Source: an uncultured Eubacterium sp. (lineage in GTDB: Bacteria; Bacillota; Clostridia; Lachnospirales; Lachnospiraceae). From it: a DNA stretch of 64,000 nucleotides. Positions 28,733 to 37,413 of the stretch are shown here, piece by piece (position 1 is the first letter of the stretch; each line of letters starts with the position of its first letter). A program made the position numbers and the translations under genes. The notes under the pieces are model-generated. The model searched no databases. It had not been told where the DNA came from and worked only from the letters and a program-made list of their open reading frames with translations. The stretch is from contig CAJUFM010000005.1 of NCBI GenBank assembly GCA_910585745.1, positions 1-64,000 on the forward strand, given 5' to 3'.

Positions 28733-29731
28733 CTATTTTAGCTTTAAACGAAGAAAATTTTCCCTATTTTTTTCCAAACTTCTTACATCCTTAAGTTTTT
28801 CCAGACTTTTCGCAGAAAGCCAGGATTTCTTTTTGTTATAATAATGATTCATAAGCTTCCAGTATTTTTCCGGATACAGAAGCACGATGTATACAAATTC
28901 CAGTTGTTCCTCCGTCAGAGGATTTTCCTTCTGGTAACCTTTGAGCACCGCTTCTCCTGCTTCCCGGCGCCATCCATTTTTTTCCAAAGTTTTTCTCATA
29001 AAATATGTCAGATCCAAAAGCTGGATTCCCGTCCCAGACTTTTCAAAGCCAGTGGTGGCCACTCCAGTGCGGGTCATGATCAGATTGTGATAATTATAGT
29101 CACCGTGGCATACCTCACCGCCGCCTTCCCGGATCTTTTTGTAAAATCCACAATTTTCCAGACGCTCTGCCGCCTCGCATGCCTTTTCATAATAGTCCTT
29201 AAAACAGTTGATGGCATATATCTCAAATTCATTTTTACGCTTTTTATTTCTCAGATAACCATTCACCCGCTTTAATTCACGATTATGCTTTTGAAATTGA
29301 TCCAGAAGTTCCCGGCGTTCTTCCTGCTGCCCAGTTTCCTCCTGAAGATCTGCCTGTTTCCTGTGATAACCAGCAAGCATTTTGTGAAGCTTTCCCAGAT
29401 TTTGACCCGCCGCCATCAGGCAATTTATTTCTTTCAGATTACATTCATCCCCAGCAAACCACTGATAAAGCACATATTTCTCTCCAGACTCAAGTTCTGT
29501 CACCATCATTCCTTCACGGTTTGCAATCACCTGGTCCACCTGGGCAAATCCCTGCTGGACAAGAAAGTCCTTTATTTCATTTTCTACGGCAAAATGTCCA
29601 CTGATCGTTTCATATTCTCTCAAAAGCTTCAACCCTGTATTCGTCTCCAGCATCCACCCTCCACGGGAACGGTACCTTTTTCGTACCGCCAGATCATAGG
29701 CTGCGATTGCAGATTCCTGTCTATCCTCCAC
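28733..29731 (-). CDS. CotS-like spore coat protein / aminoglycoside-phosphotransferase-fold kinase
   Basis: A 332-residue protein of the CotS/YsxE-type, a kinase-like fold found in spore coat assembly. The N-lobe pattern 'LLREYETISGHFAVENEIKD' and the hinge 'YVLYQWFAGDECN' are seen. The catalytic loop is 'CHGDYNYHNLIMTR' (H-G-D-x-x-x-x-N), followed by 'LLDLTYFMRKTLEKNGW' in place of the usual IDFD, and a long helical C-terminus. The start is GTG 29731, with AAAGGAGGGG five bases upstream; the longer frame from 29758 has no site. It is followed by PEGA/pgcA/glgB genes and preceded by a YtvI-like gene, both partners fitting a spore-forming host. Catalytic activity is uncertain. Confidence 0.83.
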   Translation of the reverse strand: MEDRQESAIAAYDLAVRKRYRSRGGWMLETNTGLKLLREYETISGHFAVENEIKDFLVQQGFAQVDQVIANREGMMVTELESGEKYVLYQWFAGDECNLKEINCLMAAGQNLGKLHKMLAGYHRKQADLQEETGQQEERRELLDQFQKHNRELKRVNGYLRNKKRKNEFEIYAINCFKDYYEKACEAAERLENCGFYKKIREGGGEVCHGDYNYHNLIMTRTGVATTGFEKSGTGIQLLDLTYFMRKTLEKNGWRREAGEAVLKGYQKENPLTEEQLEFVYIVLLYPEKYWKLMNHYYNKKKSWLSAKSLEKLKDVRSLEKNRENFLRLKLK

Positions 29732-29872
29732 TGATACCCCTCCTTTATGCTTTATCATTCTATGAAGGAGGAAGAAGATGTATGCCTGGACACAAACGAA
29801 ATTTTGGGAAATACAGCCATTTTTTCAACTGTTCTGGAAACGCTTCCATACCAGTAGGACAGCTCCACCAGA

Positions 29873-30892
29873 CTATCTGGAAGTCGTTATGCTGGTTTCC
29901 GCCGTAGTCTTCAGGATCGTGAGGCCAATAGGACCAAGCAGAATGCCCCCAATTCCAAACAATTTGATCCCCACATAGACGGATATCAGCATATACAAAG
30001 GCTTTAATCCCAGTTCCTTTCCCATAAGGCGGGGCTCCATGATCTCTCGGATCAACATGGTGATAACATAGAGCGTCAGAAGCACTGCCCCTTGATAATA
30101 GTCCTTCTGCACCAGCTGGAACACCGCCCAGGGAACGAGAATACTGCCGCTTCCCAGCACCGGGAAGGCATCTACCACCCCGATCACTATGCCGAACAGG
30201 ATCGCATAATTGCTTCCCATCATATACAGTCCCAGTGCGCTCACAGCAGCTACGATAAAAATAATAATACCCTGGGCTTTCAGATAGGCAAACCCCGTCT
30301 CTTTCAGCCGGCGGATATAGGGCATAAGGCTGCGGTAGCGCAGTACATTATCCTGATCAAAAGAAATCAGCAGGGTCGCCATGATAAATACTACAAACCC
30401 GGCGCCCCACTCTCCCAGTGTCACCAGCATTCCGGGAATATACCCTGTAAGTTTCGGAATATAGGTAGAAGATATCTGCACATCCATATTTGAAATACAG
30501 TCCTCCACCCAGGCGTAGGATTCCCCTGCTCCCAGCCCCAGAAGATTATCCATGCCGGTACAGGCTCTCCGGCAGATCTGCATACACCCTCCCATATGGG
30601 CAGGGGTATGCCGTAACATCTCAGTCAGCTGGCCGATACAGATATATCCAATATAGAAAAGAAAACATCCTGCTGCCCCCAACATCAGCACCACGATCAC
30701 AACTGTGCACACTTTTTCATTGATATGGCTGAATCTATGTAGCTTTTCAACCACCGGACGAATGGCTCTGGCAAATACAAAAGCAAATACAAAGGGAACC
30801 ACCAGAGGGAGCAGATAATAAAAGCTGACATATACTACTCCGGCAGTTCCCAGAATGATTAGAAGGTTTCTCCATCTTCCGTTATATCTCAT
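29873..30892 (-). CDS. YtvI-like sporulation membrane protein (AI-2E transporter family)
   Basis: A 339-residue polytopic membrane protein of the AI-2E/PerM family. Hydrophobic spans lie at about 8-45, 60-85, 155-180, 210-245, 250-290 and 300-330, and the hallmark segment is 'GVVDAFPVLGSGSILVPWAV' with 'LMGKELGLKPLYMLISVYVG'. YtvI-type members are induced in sporulation in Bacillus. The start is ATG 30892 with GGGG eight bases ahead; the 78-base extension lacks a site. It lies upstream of a CotS-like gene on the same strand. Actual transport activity is unknown. Confidence 0.85.
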   Translation of the reverse strand: MRYNGRWRNLLIILGTAGVVYVSFYYLLPLVVPFVFAFVFARAIRPVVEKLHRFSHINEKVCTVVIVVLMLGAAGCFLFYIGYICIGQLTEMLRHTPAHMGGCMQICRRACTGMDNLLGLGAGESYAWVEDCISNMDVQISSTYIPKLTGYIPGMLVTLGEWGAGFVVFIMATLLISFDQDNVLRYRSLMPYIRRLKETGFAYLKAQGIIIFIVAAVSALGLYMMGSNYAILFGIVIGVVDAFPVLGSGSILVPWAVFQLVQKDYYQGAVLLTLYVITMLIREIMEPRLMGKELGLKPLYMLISVYVGIKLFGIGGILLGPIGLTILKTTAETSITTSR

Positions 30893-30983
30893 GTGTTTAT
30901 CCCCTTTCACAATCCCATTTGTACATATGGCCCGGCTGAAAAACGCAAGCCTCCATAATAGTATTGTCAAAAAGGGCTGAATA

Positions 30984-31685
30984 TTATTCCTTTACAATAA
31001 AACGATATCCCACTGCCCACACAGTCTCGATATACTGGGGATTCTGGGTATCCTTTTCAATCTTTTCCCGGATTTTTTTAATATGCACCGTCACCGTGGC
31101 GATATCCGCTCCCACCGGGCTGAGTTCCCACACCTCTTCAAGAAGTTCTTCCTTAGAAAAAACATGGTTGGGGTTTTTCGCCAGAAAAAACAAAAGATCA
31201 AACTCTTTTGTGGTCAGGGATTTTTCAACTCCATCTACATAAACCCTTCTGGCCGTCCGGTCAATCTTAAGACCGCCCGTGTTAATTACCTCATTTTCCA
31301 CTTTAACAGCAGTTCCCACTAATTTATTGTAACGCTCCAGATGAGCCTTCACCCGTGCTACCAGTTCGCTCGGACTAAAAGGCTTCGTCATATAATCATT
31401 TGCACCAAGACCAAGTCCCCGGATCTTATCAATATCCTCTTTTTTTGCAGAAACCATAATAACAGGTATTTCTGTAACATCTCGAAGCTTGCGGCAGATT
31501 TCAAAGCCGTCCATGTTTGGCAGCATAAGATCCAGGATGATCAAATTAAAATTCCCATCCTTTGCCAGTTCATATCCCTTTTTCCCATCCGTCTCGATAG
31601 CAACCTCAAAACCACTCAGTTCAAGGTAATCCTTTTCCAGCTCCGCAATGGGCAGCTCATCTTCCACGATCAATATTTTCTTCAT
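30984..31685 (-). CDS. OmpR/PhoB-family response regulator
   Basis: A 233-residue DNA-binding regulator. The receiver domain has acidic residues Glu8/Asp9, phospho-acceptor Asp52 in 'NLIILDLMLPNMDG', Ser/Thr switch 'VSAKK' and Lys in 'YMTKPF'. The winged-helix output domain ends with 'WAVGYRF'. GGAGG lies five bases before the chosen ATG (31685); the frame extends to 31697, over the site. It starts 20 bases after the sensor kinase gene, so the two form a two-component pair with the sensor gene first. Target genes are not evident in the window. Confidence 0.93.
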   Translation of the reverse strand: MKKILIVEDELPIAELEKDYLELSGFEVAIETDGKKGYELAKDGNFNLIILDLMLPNMDGFEICRKLRDVTEIPVIMVSAKKEDIDKIRGLGLGANDYMTKPFSPSELVARVKAHLERYNKLVGTAVKVENEVINTGGLKIDRTARRVYVDGVEKSLTTKEFDLLFFLAKNPNHVFSKEELLEEVWELSPVGADIATVTVHIKKIREKIEKDTQNPQYIETVWAVGYRFIVKE

Positions 31686-31705
31686 TATATCCTCCATTCT
31701 GTCTG

Positions 31706-33223
31706 CTATTCCTCTACCTGGGAATGGTATATGGGAATGGTGAAATATATCGCTGTTCCCTGATTCAGCTCACTCTCTGCCCATATTTCTCCATCATGTT
31801 CATCTACGATTTTCTTTGCAATGGCAAGTCCAAGACCACTTCCACCGGTCCTTGAATTCCTGGAACTGTCAGTCCGGTAAAACCGGTCAAATATATAGGG
31901 AAGCTCTTCTTTCGCGATTCCCTTTCCGTTGTCCCTGATCATCACTGTGATCTGGTCATTCTCATCCGTGATCCGAATCAGGATCATACCCTGGGAACGG
32001 TCTATATATTTCACCGCATTCCCTACGATATTTGAAATCACCCTTTTTATTTTATCCATGTCAAGCACGATCTGGGTATCTTCATCCACATAACACTGAT
32101 ATAGCAGCTGAATCTCCCTGGTCTCAAGATCTAGTACCATATCGCTGATACATTCACCGAAATAACGATTCACTTTAACCTCTGTATAACGAAACGTTTC
32201 TTTCTTTTGATAAATCTTAGTAAAATATGAAAGTTCATCCACCAGACCTGCCATATCCGAGGCCTTTGAATGTATCGTTCTAACATACCGTTCCATCCGG
32301 TCCGGTGTCGAAGCCACACCGTCCAGAATCCCTTCCGCATAACCTTTGATCGCAGTCAGGGGCGTCTTCAGGTCATGAGAAATATTCCCAATCACTTCCT
32401 TCGTCAAGGCATCCGCTTTGTTTCTCTCTTCAATAGATTCCTTCAAGGCAATCCTCATCCCGTCAAAATCTTTAAACAGCTCCGTAAACTCATTGGTTTC
32501 ATTGGTCTGGATCTTATAATCCATCTCCCCATTGGCTATACGGATAACTGCTGCCTGCAATTTACGGATGGGAATAACAATATTATAATAAGCATAACCG
32601 ATAATCGCAATAATTACAAGTACAGAAATAATTATAAGCATACAGATCAAGCCCACTGTAAAAATAGTAATATGGGGTAAATTTATATTCAGATCCGTGA
32701 CAATACATACGCTTCCAATGCGTCCATCCGGGAGATAGAGCCCCAGCTTTTTCAAAAGAAAACGCTGGGAACCGGCATCCAGATACTGGGCATTATTTCC
32801 ATAAACGTTATTTCTTCCCATCAAGACCCCTATGCCTGTCTGATCATAATACTGTTCATTTCCAAAATAAGTAAATTCTCCATCCAGAATAACAGCTAGA
32901 AATGAGTATTTGTTTTTCAGCATCTCATTTTCTTTTTTTAGAAATTCTTCGTCCAGAAAAACTGTCGGATTTCTAAGCGCAGTATCCTGCAGCTCTAAAA
33001 AATCATATTTGGTATAAGAATTCAGCAACAATACCTTATCAAAGATCGTATAGGGAGAGTCTATTTTTTCAGAATCAATATGATAGGTAGCTTTGATACC
33101 CTGAAGCTCACCATATACAAACAAGATCACCATTAAGATCATAGCAGCGATGGGCGCTACTGCTATCAAGACAAACATATTCCTGCTTTTCCGCAGTCTT
33201 AACGCCACAGAATTTTTTTTCAT
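31706..33223 (-). CDS. Membrane sensor histidine kinase
   Basis: A 505-residue kinase partnered with the downstream OmpR-family regulator. It has TM1 at about 18-42, an extracellular sensor region of roughly 150 residues, TM2 at about 188-225, HAMP, then HisKA with 'NISHDLKTPLTAIKGYAEGI' (phospho-His). The HATPase_c domain has N-box 'IVGNAVKYI', G1 'IRDNGKGI', F-box 'YIFDRFYR' and G2 'GGSGLGLAI'. All catalytic boxes are intact. The ATG at 33223 with GAGGAAAGAT upstream is preferred over the longer 33298 frame. The signal sensed is unknown. Confidence 0.92.
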   Translation of the reverse strand: MKKNSVALRLRKSRNMFVLIAVAPIAAMILMVILFVYGELQGIKATYHIDSEKIDSPYTIFDKVLLLNSYTKYDFLELQDTALRNPTVFLDEEFLKKENEMLKNKYSFLAVILDGEFTYFGNEQYYDQTGIGVLMGRNNVYGNNAQYLDAGSQRFLLKKLGLYLPDGRIGSVCIVTDLNINLPHITIFTVGLICMLIIISVLVIIAIIGYAYYNIVIPIRKLQAAVIRIANGEMDYKIQTNETNEFTELFKDFDGMRIALKESIEERNKADALTKEVIGNISHDLKTPLTAIKGYAEGILDGVASTPDRMERYVRTIHSKASDMAGLVDELSYFTKIYQKKETFRYTEVKVNRYFGECISDMVLDLETREIQLLYQCYVDEDTQIVLDMDKIKRVISNIVGNAVKYIDRSQGMILIRITDENDQITVMIRDNGKGIAKEELPYIFDRFYRTDSSRNSRTGGSGLGLAIAKKIVDEHDGEIWAESELNQGTAIYFTIPIYHSQVEE

Positions 33224-33394
33224 ATCTTTCCTCGCTTCTGTATTTTTAAAACATTTTAACATTATTATGGTGCACGCTTTTGCACATTTATGTTTCATCA
33301 GAATTTATTTTATGTCCCTTTAGCACTTATTTTAACACAAATTTATATTTATTTCGATCCTTTTTTATAAATTCCGGGAAATACAGCGCTTTCC

Positions 33395-33423
33395 TTGACA
33401 TCCTTCTTCTTCAATGCTAGAAT
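33395..33423 (+). promoter_or_regulatory. Consensus promoter of the DAHP synthase gene
   Basis: TTGACA (33395-33400), a 17-base spacer and TAGAAT (33418-33423) preceded by TGC (extended -10). A short hairpin, TCATGCC-AGA-GGCATGA (33432-33448), lies in the start of the leader. No tyrosine/phenylalanine T-box is present; the leader is only about 45 bases. Confidence 0.85.
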
Positions 33424-33473
33424 TATCTGTGTCATGCCAGAGGCATGATGGGAAATGAGAAAGAAGGAATATT

Positions 33474-34496
33474 ATGAAAGTACTGAGAAATTTACCGAAT
33501 CCTGATGAAATTAAAAATGAATTTCCGATTTCAGAGAAAGCGACAAAAATTAAAGAAGAAAAGGATCGTATCCTAAAAGATATACTGGCAGGCAGAAGTG
33601 ATCTGTTTGCGCTTATTATCGGTCCATGCTCCGCTGACAACGAAGAGGCATTGATCGACTACACCCTGCGTCTGGCCGCGATCCAGGAAAAAGTAGCGGA
33701 CAAGATATTTATCGTACCAAGGGTATATACAAATAAACCCCGCACAACGGGCAAGGGCTATAAGGGGATGGCAAGCCAGCCAGATCCTGAAAAGAAGGAA
33801 GATATGCTGGAAGGACTTCATCTCATCCGCCAGACCCATGTGGCAGTGGTAGAACAGACCGGCATGACCTGTGCCGATGAAATGCTTTATCCAGAAAACT
33901 ATGAATATCTTTCCGATGTTCTTTCCTATGTGGCGATCGGCGCCCGCTCTGTAGAAAATCAGCAGCACCGTCTTACCGCCAGCGGCATCTCCGTACCCTG
34001 TGGTATGAAAAACCCAACCAGCGGATACCTCACGGTTATGCTGAACTCCATTGAAGCTGCCCAATGCAGCCATCATTTTATCTACCGCCAGCAGGAGGTA
34101 GAGACGGAAGGAAACCCCTACACCCATGCGATCCTGCGGGGAAGCGTAAACAAACACGGAAAAAGTCTTCCGAACTACCACTATGAAGACCTTCTCCTGC
34201 TCCACGAGATATACTGCCAGCGCAACCTTGACAATATGGCCGTGGTCATCGACACCAACCATAACAACTCCGGCAAACGCTTCAAAGAACAGATCCGGAT
34301 CTCCAGGGAAGTTCTGGAAAGCCGACGTTTTTCCAACGATATTAGAAATATGGTAAAAGGACTTATGATCGAAAGCTATATTGAAGACGGCTGCCAGAAG
34401 ATTGGGGAAGGTGTTTACGGCCGCTCCATCACAGATCCATGCCTGGGCTGGGAAAAAACAGAGAAGCTGATCTATGAGATTGCTGATCTTTTATAA
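33474..34496 (+). CDS. aroF: 3-deoxy-7-phosphoheptulonate (DAHP) synthase, class I AroFGH type
   Basis: A 340-residue first enzyme of the shikimate pathway, joining phosphoenolpyruvate and erythrose-4-phosphate. Motifs are 'LIIGPCSADN' (about 47-56), PEP-binding 'KPRTTGKGYKG' (about 88-98), 'GARSVENQQHR' (156-166), 'CGMKNPTSG', metal-binding 'DTNHNNSGKRFKEQ' and the C-terminal 'GRSITDPCLGWEKTE'. Length and motifs match the AroF/G/H family of enteric bacteria. The N-terminal stretch that carries feedback inhibition in that family is present, but the effector amino acid cannot be predicted. AGAAGGAATATT precedes the ATG. The letter in the gene symbol is a family label only. Confidence 0.95.
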   Translation: MKVLRNLPNPDEIKNEFPISEKATKIKEEKDRILKDILAGRSDLFALIIGPCSADNEEALIDYTLRLAAIQEKVADKIFIVPRVYTNKPRTTGKGYKGMASQPDPEKKEDMLEGLHLIRQTHVAVVEQTGMTCADEMLYPENYEYLSDVLSYVAIGARSVENQQHRLTASGISVPCGMKNPTSGYLTVMLNSIEAAQCSHHFIYRQQEVETEGNPYTHAILRGSVNKHGKSLPNYHYEDLLLLHEIYCQRNLDNMAVVIDTNHNNSGKRFKEQIRISREVLESRRFSNDIRNMVKGLMIESYIEDGCQKIGEGVYGRSITDPCLGWEKTEKLIYEIADLL

Positions 34497-34556
34497 TTAC
34501 TTTGTAAGATCTACTTCCGTACCACGGCACTAATGTTAAAAAGAAAAGGAATTATT

Positions 34557-36062
34557 ATGCAAAATCCAATTATAAAATGCGACTACCCGGATCCCGATGT
34601 GATCCGGGTTAATGATACCTATTATATGCTCAGCACCACCATGCACTATTTTCCTGGCGGCGCCATTCTGCGTTCCTACGACTTGATGAACTGGGAACTC
34701 GTCAGCTATCTGTACGATGTTCTGGAGGATACAGAAGCTGCCCGGCTGGCAGATAACAGAGGGATTTATGGGCAGGGCATGTGGGCCCCCTGCCTGCGTT
34801 ATCACGCTGGCACTTTTTATGTCTGCTTTGTGGCAAACGATGTCCACAAAACCTATCTGTTTTACACAACAGATATCGAAGGCTCCTGGAAGCGCCAGGA
34901 AATCGAAGGTTTTTACCACGATGCCTCGCTTCTGTTTGAAGAAAACAAAGTTTATATCATTTATGGAAATACAGAGATCTACATAACAGAACTTAAACCT
35001 GATCTCAGCGGTCCTTTGGAAGGCGGTCTTCACCGGCTGCTTTTAAAGGATACAGGTAAGATCCGTCTGGGATATGAAGGCACCCATATCTACCATATTA
35101 ATGGAAAATATTATCTCTTTTTTATCCATTGGCCGGATACCGGTAACCAGCGCCGTACCCAGGCATGTTTCGTGTCCGATTCCCTGACCGGTGAGTTTCA
35201 GGGCAGAGACGTCCTGGATGATGACATGGGCTTTCACAATCGGGGAGTTGCCCAGGGGGGCATTGTAGATACCCCGGAGGGTAAATGGTTTGCCATACTT
35301 TTTCAGGACAGTGGCGCAGTGGGAAGGATTCCTGTATTGATCCCCATAAGTTTTGAAGATGATTTTCCAGTATTTGGCGCACATGGCGTGGTGCCAAGAG
35401 AGATCCATCTTCCCTCTCTCCGCCCAGAGCATTCCTATGAATCACTTTTCACCAGCAATTTTACAGATAACAACGGGAACTTAAATCTCCAATGGCAGTG
35501 GAACCATCTGCCGGATCCCTCGCTATATGAACTTTCATCCACAGCTTATACAATCCAGACGGACAAGTTATCCACAAATATTGCACAAGCTGTGAATACA
35601 TTAACCCAAAGAACACGTTTTCCACAGACAAAGGCTTCTGTATCGCTGGATGCCTCTCAGTTAAAGGATGGCGATGTAGCTGGTCTCTGTGCCTTCCAGA
35701 GCAGTTATGCACATCTGGCTGTCACCATGGAAGACCAGCAATATTTTCTCATCCTCACAGAACGGAATGTGGGAGATATACCCCAGAACATGACGGACAA
35801 AGATACTTTGCCAGGAAATGAAACCTTTCGGCTGCCGCTGGATGGTCCCATCGTCTCTATCTGCATGACTGCAGATTTTACTGACATGAAGGATGAGGTT
35901 CAGTTTTCTTATCTGAAAGACGGCAACTGGCTCCCTGCAGGCGCCCCCCACAAACTCGCCTTTACCTTAGATCATTTTACAGGCTGCCGGGCAGCGCTTT
36001 TTATGTACAGTACAAAGAACACTGGAGGCCGCTGTACCTTCTCGGATTTTCATTATTATTAA
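34557..36062 (+). CDS. Glycoside hydrolase family 43 (beta-xylosidase / arabinofuranosidase type)
   Basis: A 501-residue intracellular enzyme without signal peptide. The five-bladed propeller has the base in 'DYPDPDVIRV' (Asp12), 'WAPCLRYHAGTFYVCF' (about 76-91), the pKa-modulating Asp122 in 'HDASLLF' and the acid Glu174 in 'GYEGTHIYHINGKYYLF'. A C-terminal concanavalin-like sandwich runs from about 310 ('KASVSLDASQLKDGDVAGLC'). This two-domain plan is that of GH43 enzymes acting on xylo- or arabino-oligosaccharides. The start at 34557 has AAAAGGAATTATT upstream; the 34533 frame lacks a site. It lies 60 bases after the DAHP synthase gene and may be partly co-transcribed. The substrate is not certain. 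Confidence 0.9.
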   Translation: MQNPIIKCDYPDPDVIRVNDTYYMLSTTMHYFPGGAILRSYDLMNWELVSYLYDVLEDTEAARLADNRGIYGQGMWAPCLRYHAGTFYVCFVANDVHKTYLFYTTDIEGSWKRQEIEGFYHDASLLFEENKVYIIYGNTEIYITELKPDLSGPLEGGLHRLLLKDTGKIRLGYEGTHIYHINGKYYLFFIHWPDTGNQRRTQACFVSDSLTGEFQGRDVLDDDMGFHNRGVAQGGIVDTPEGKWFAILFQDSGAVGRIPVLIPISFEDDFPVFGAHGVVPREIHLPSLRPEHSYESLFTSNFTDNNGNLNLQWQWNHLPDPSLYELSSTAYTIQTDKLSTNIAQAVNTLTQRTRFPQTKASVSLDASQLKDGDVAGLCAFQSSYAHLAVTMEDQQYFLILTERNVGDIPQNMTDKDTLPGNETFRLPLDGPIVSICMTADFTDMKDEVQFSYLKDGNWLPAGAPHKLAFTLDHFTGCRAALFMYSTKNTGGRCTFSDFHYY

Positions 36063-36110
36063 TATGAAAGTAAAGTCAGAAAGATTGAAAAGTTTTTCTC
36101 TATTTGGGGA

Positions 36111-36139
36111 TTGACGAAATGCATAATTTTATTTAAAAT
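36111..36139 (+). promoter_or_regulatory. Promoter of the tRNA-Arg gene
   Basis: TTGACG (36111-36116), a 17-base spacer and TAAAAT (36134-36139), about 30 bases before the tRNA 5' end. Confidence 0.7.
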
Positions 36140-36168
36140 AGAAGGGTAGCTATCAAGCTGCCTGACAT

Positions 36169-36240
36169 GCTCTCATAGTTAAATGGATATAACAAGCCCC
36201 TCCTAAGGGCTAGTTGCAGGTTCGATTCCTGCTGGGAGTA
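36169..36240 (+). tRNA. tRNA-Arg (anticodon CCU)
   Basis: A 72-base cloverleaf. The acceptor GCTCTCA pairs with TGGGAGT (one G-U at the end), the D stem is GTTA/TAAC, the anticodon stem AGCCC/GGGCT has loop CTCCTAA (anticodon CCT), and the T arm is GCAGG-TTCGATT-CCTGC. CCA is not encoded. It reads the rare AGG codon. Its 3' half is repeated exactly at 39576-39608, marking it as an integration site. Confidence 0.93.
36198..36230 (+). repeat. Left attachment-like repeat (3' half of tRNA-Arg)
   Basis: 33 bases, from CCCTCCTAAGG through TTCGATTCCT, are identical to 39576-39608; GCGAAGATATT follows both copies a few bases later (36244-36254 and 39618-39628). This is the classic mark of an element integrated into a tRNA 3' end. 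Confidence 0.8.
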
Positions 36241-36271
36241 CTCGCGAAGATATTGAGGCGTGCAAAATAAT

Positions 36272-36320
36272 GAAACCACAGCAATGGGAGCTTGCTCACA
36301 TTTTGCTGTGGTTTTGTTAT
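36272..36320 (+). terminator. Terminator after tRNA-Arg
   Basis: AAACCACAGCAA pairs with TTGCTGTGGTTT around an inner GGGAGC/GCTCAC hairpin, then TTTTGTTATTTT. The arm sequence resembles the outer arms of the palindromic element at 16416-16540. Confidence 0.65.
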
Positions 36321-36352
36321 TTTATAGGACGAAAGTCCGTGGGATGACCGGC

Positions 36353-36520
36353 TCTGCCGGGCAGATCAAACACCAAATGGAGATAACGGCGCTAATCGAA
36401 CGGCTTGACACGGAAAAGAAAACCATTGAGCAGAAGCTGAAGCTTTACATGGGAGATGCGGAGATCGCAGAAAATGACCGCTACCGCATCACATGGAAGA
36501 ACAGCCGGAGGTTTACCTGG
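36353..36520 (+). pseudogene. Fragment of a phage YqaJ-type recombinase (C-terminal part)
   Basis: Within an open frame from 36260 the segment 'EITALIERLDTEKKTIEQKL' ... 'MGDAEIAENDRYRITWKNSR' ... 'RRFTW' matches, from memory, the C-terminal region of YqaJ-like viral recombinases: a helix, then 'KLYMG.AE.AENDRYR.SWK', then a 'TS.SRRFT' ending. The nuclease core is absent and the segment between 'TWK' and 'NSRRFT' appears deleted. It sits directly inside the left tRNA repeat. Taken as the last trace of an integrated phage. The downstream bases to about 36640 contain no readable gene. Confidence 0.5.
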
Positions 36521-36859
36521 ATTTTAGTATTTTCAATTTCAATGGATTCGGCTTTGTTATCGTCCATAAAAAGATTGCAGGCAGGGAGGAACTCTAGTAT
36601 AATGGCTAGTAAGAAGAAAGGGCAGTGAATTTATAAGCACAGCAAAAAAACTGATTATTGATAATCTTTCCAACATACCAGATGATATTCAAGATGAATT
36701 TGAGGTCATGGAAAAGCCACGAAAATATTGGAGGTTCCAAAACTTGATTTGATTGATATATATGTTCAAATGGGCTTTGCATATTATGATTTAACAATGG
36801 ACGAACTGGACAAAGATTTAGAAACATTTCGTTGGCTTAAAAAGCCCCCAGTTAACCAG

Positions 36860-36966
36860 TCGGCAGATAAGTCTTCTGCTATACTAAAGACCGGTCGTGA
36901 GAAGTATGTGTAAAAAGTCCTATGACGATGGAAGAAATTAATCAGGAGATACAAGTTATAGAAAAG
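36860..36966 (+). pseudogene. Decayed duplicate of the PIN-system antitoxin
   Basis: 'SADKSSAILKTGREKY' followed, after a one-base deletion, by 'KSPMTMEEINQEIQ' lines up with 'LTDKPSSILKAAREKYLQKN' and 'MTMEEIDEEIQ' of the intact antitoxin at 37414-37617. The preceding frame (36728-36859) reads 'LIDIYVQMGFAYYDLTMDEL', not recognised. No toxin follows this copy. Confidence 0.55.
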
Positions 36967-37089
36967 GCTAGCCAGAGCAGCAAAACACTGAAAGAAATTC
37001 AGATGCTAAATCCTATAGATGTGGCAACGGCGTTTACACCGCAGAATAATATGAAAAAAAGGAAACTAAACCTTCGGACGATGAAATCC

Positions 37090-37114
37090 GCAAAATGTTC
37101 GGTTTCCAACACTT
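37090..37114 (+). repeat. 25-bp direct repeat, left copy
   Basis: GCAAAATGTTCGGTTTCCAA plus CACTT; 23 of 25 bases match 39404-39428 in the same orientation. In frame it encodes 'KMFGFQHL' ahead of the nucleotidyltransferase fragment. The copies bracket the segment containing the nucleotidyltransferase, toxin-antitoxin and HEPN genes. Confidence 0.6.
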
Positions 37115-37133
37115 AAAGAAGGGAGTCCCTTTT

Positions 37134-37334
37134 ATGACAAAAACAACTTTTTCCCTGGATGAAATCAAAGAAAAATTAGCCCCTATTGCAACAAAATACA
37201 GTGTGAACAAAATTCTGTTATTTGGTTCATATTCCAGAGGTACAGCGGATTCAGAAAGCGACTTGGATTTTTATATAGAGGATAAGGAAAAACTCCACAG
37301 TCGATTTAGAAAGCTGAAAATCCATGTTTTATAA
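37134..37334 (+). pseudogene. Truncated MNT-type nucleotidyltransferase domain
   Basis: A 66-residue open frame with the minimal nucleotidyltransferase motif 'LLFGSYSRGTADSESDLDF' (residues 28-46: GSxxRG...SDxD). Complete MNT proteins are about 100 residues; here the sequence after 'YIEDKEKL' degenerates into a basic tail and stops, so the third catalytic strand is missing. AAGAAGGGAG precedes the ATG. MNT proteins are the antitoxin partners of HEPN toxins (MNT-HEPN), which is notable because a HEPN-type gene lies 700 bases downstream. It is either a remnant or a very short active form. Confidence 0.55.
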
Positions 37335-37338
37335 TCAT

Positions 37339-37367
37339 TTGTAAATATAGTAGTTGTGTGGTATACT
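37339..37367 (+). promoter_or_regulatory. Promoter of the PIN toxin-antitoxin operon
   Basis: TTGTAA (37339-37344), a 17-base spacer and TATACT (37362-37367) with a TGG extension; AGGAGGTG precedes the antitoxin ATG downstream. Confidence 0.8.
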
Positions 37368-37413
37368 ATAACAAAAAATTATCAAACGAATTATAAATGT
37401 AGGAGGTGTTTTC

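Noticed and set aside
29778-29978. Plus-strand 66-codon frame preceded by AAGGAGGAAGAAG
   Set aside because: The ribosome-like site is good and the first 35 residues look plausible, but the second half runs antisense into the end of the YtvI-like gene and there is no promoter. Kept only as a note.
33424-33473. Possible T-box or other amino-acid riboswitch before DAHP synthase
   Set aside because: The leader is too short (about 45 bases) and has only a 7-bp hairpin with no T-box sequence.
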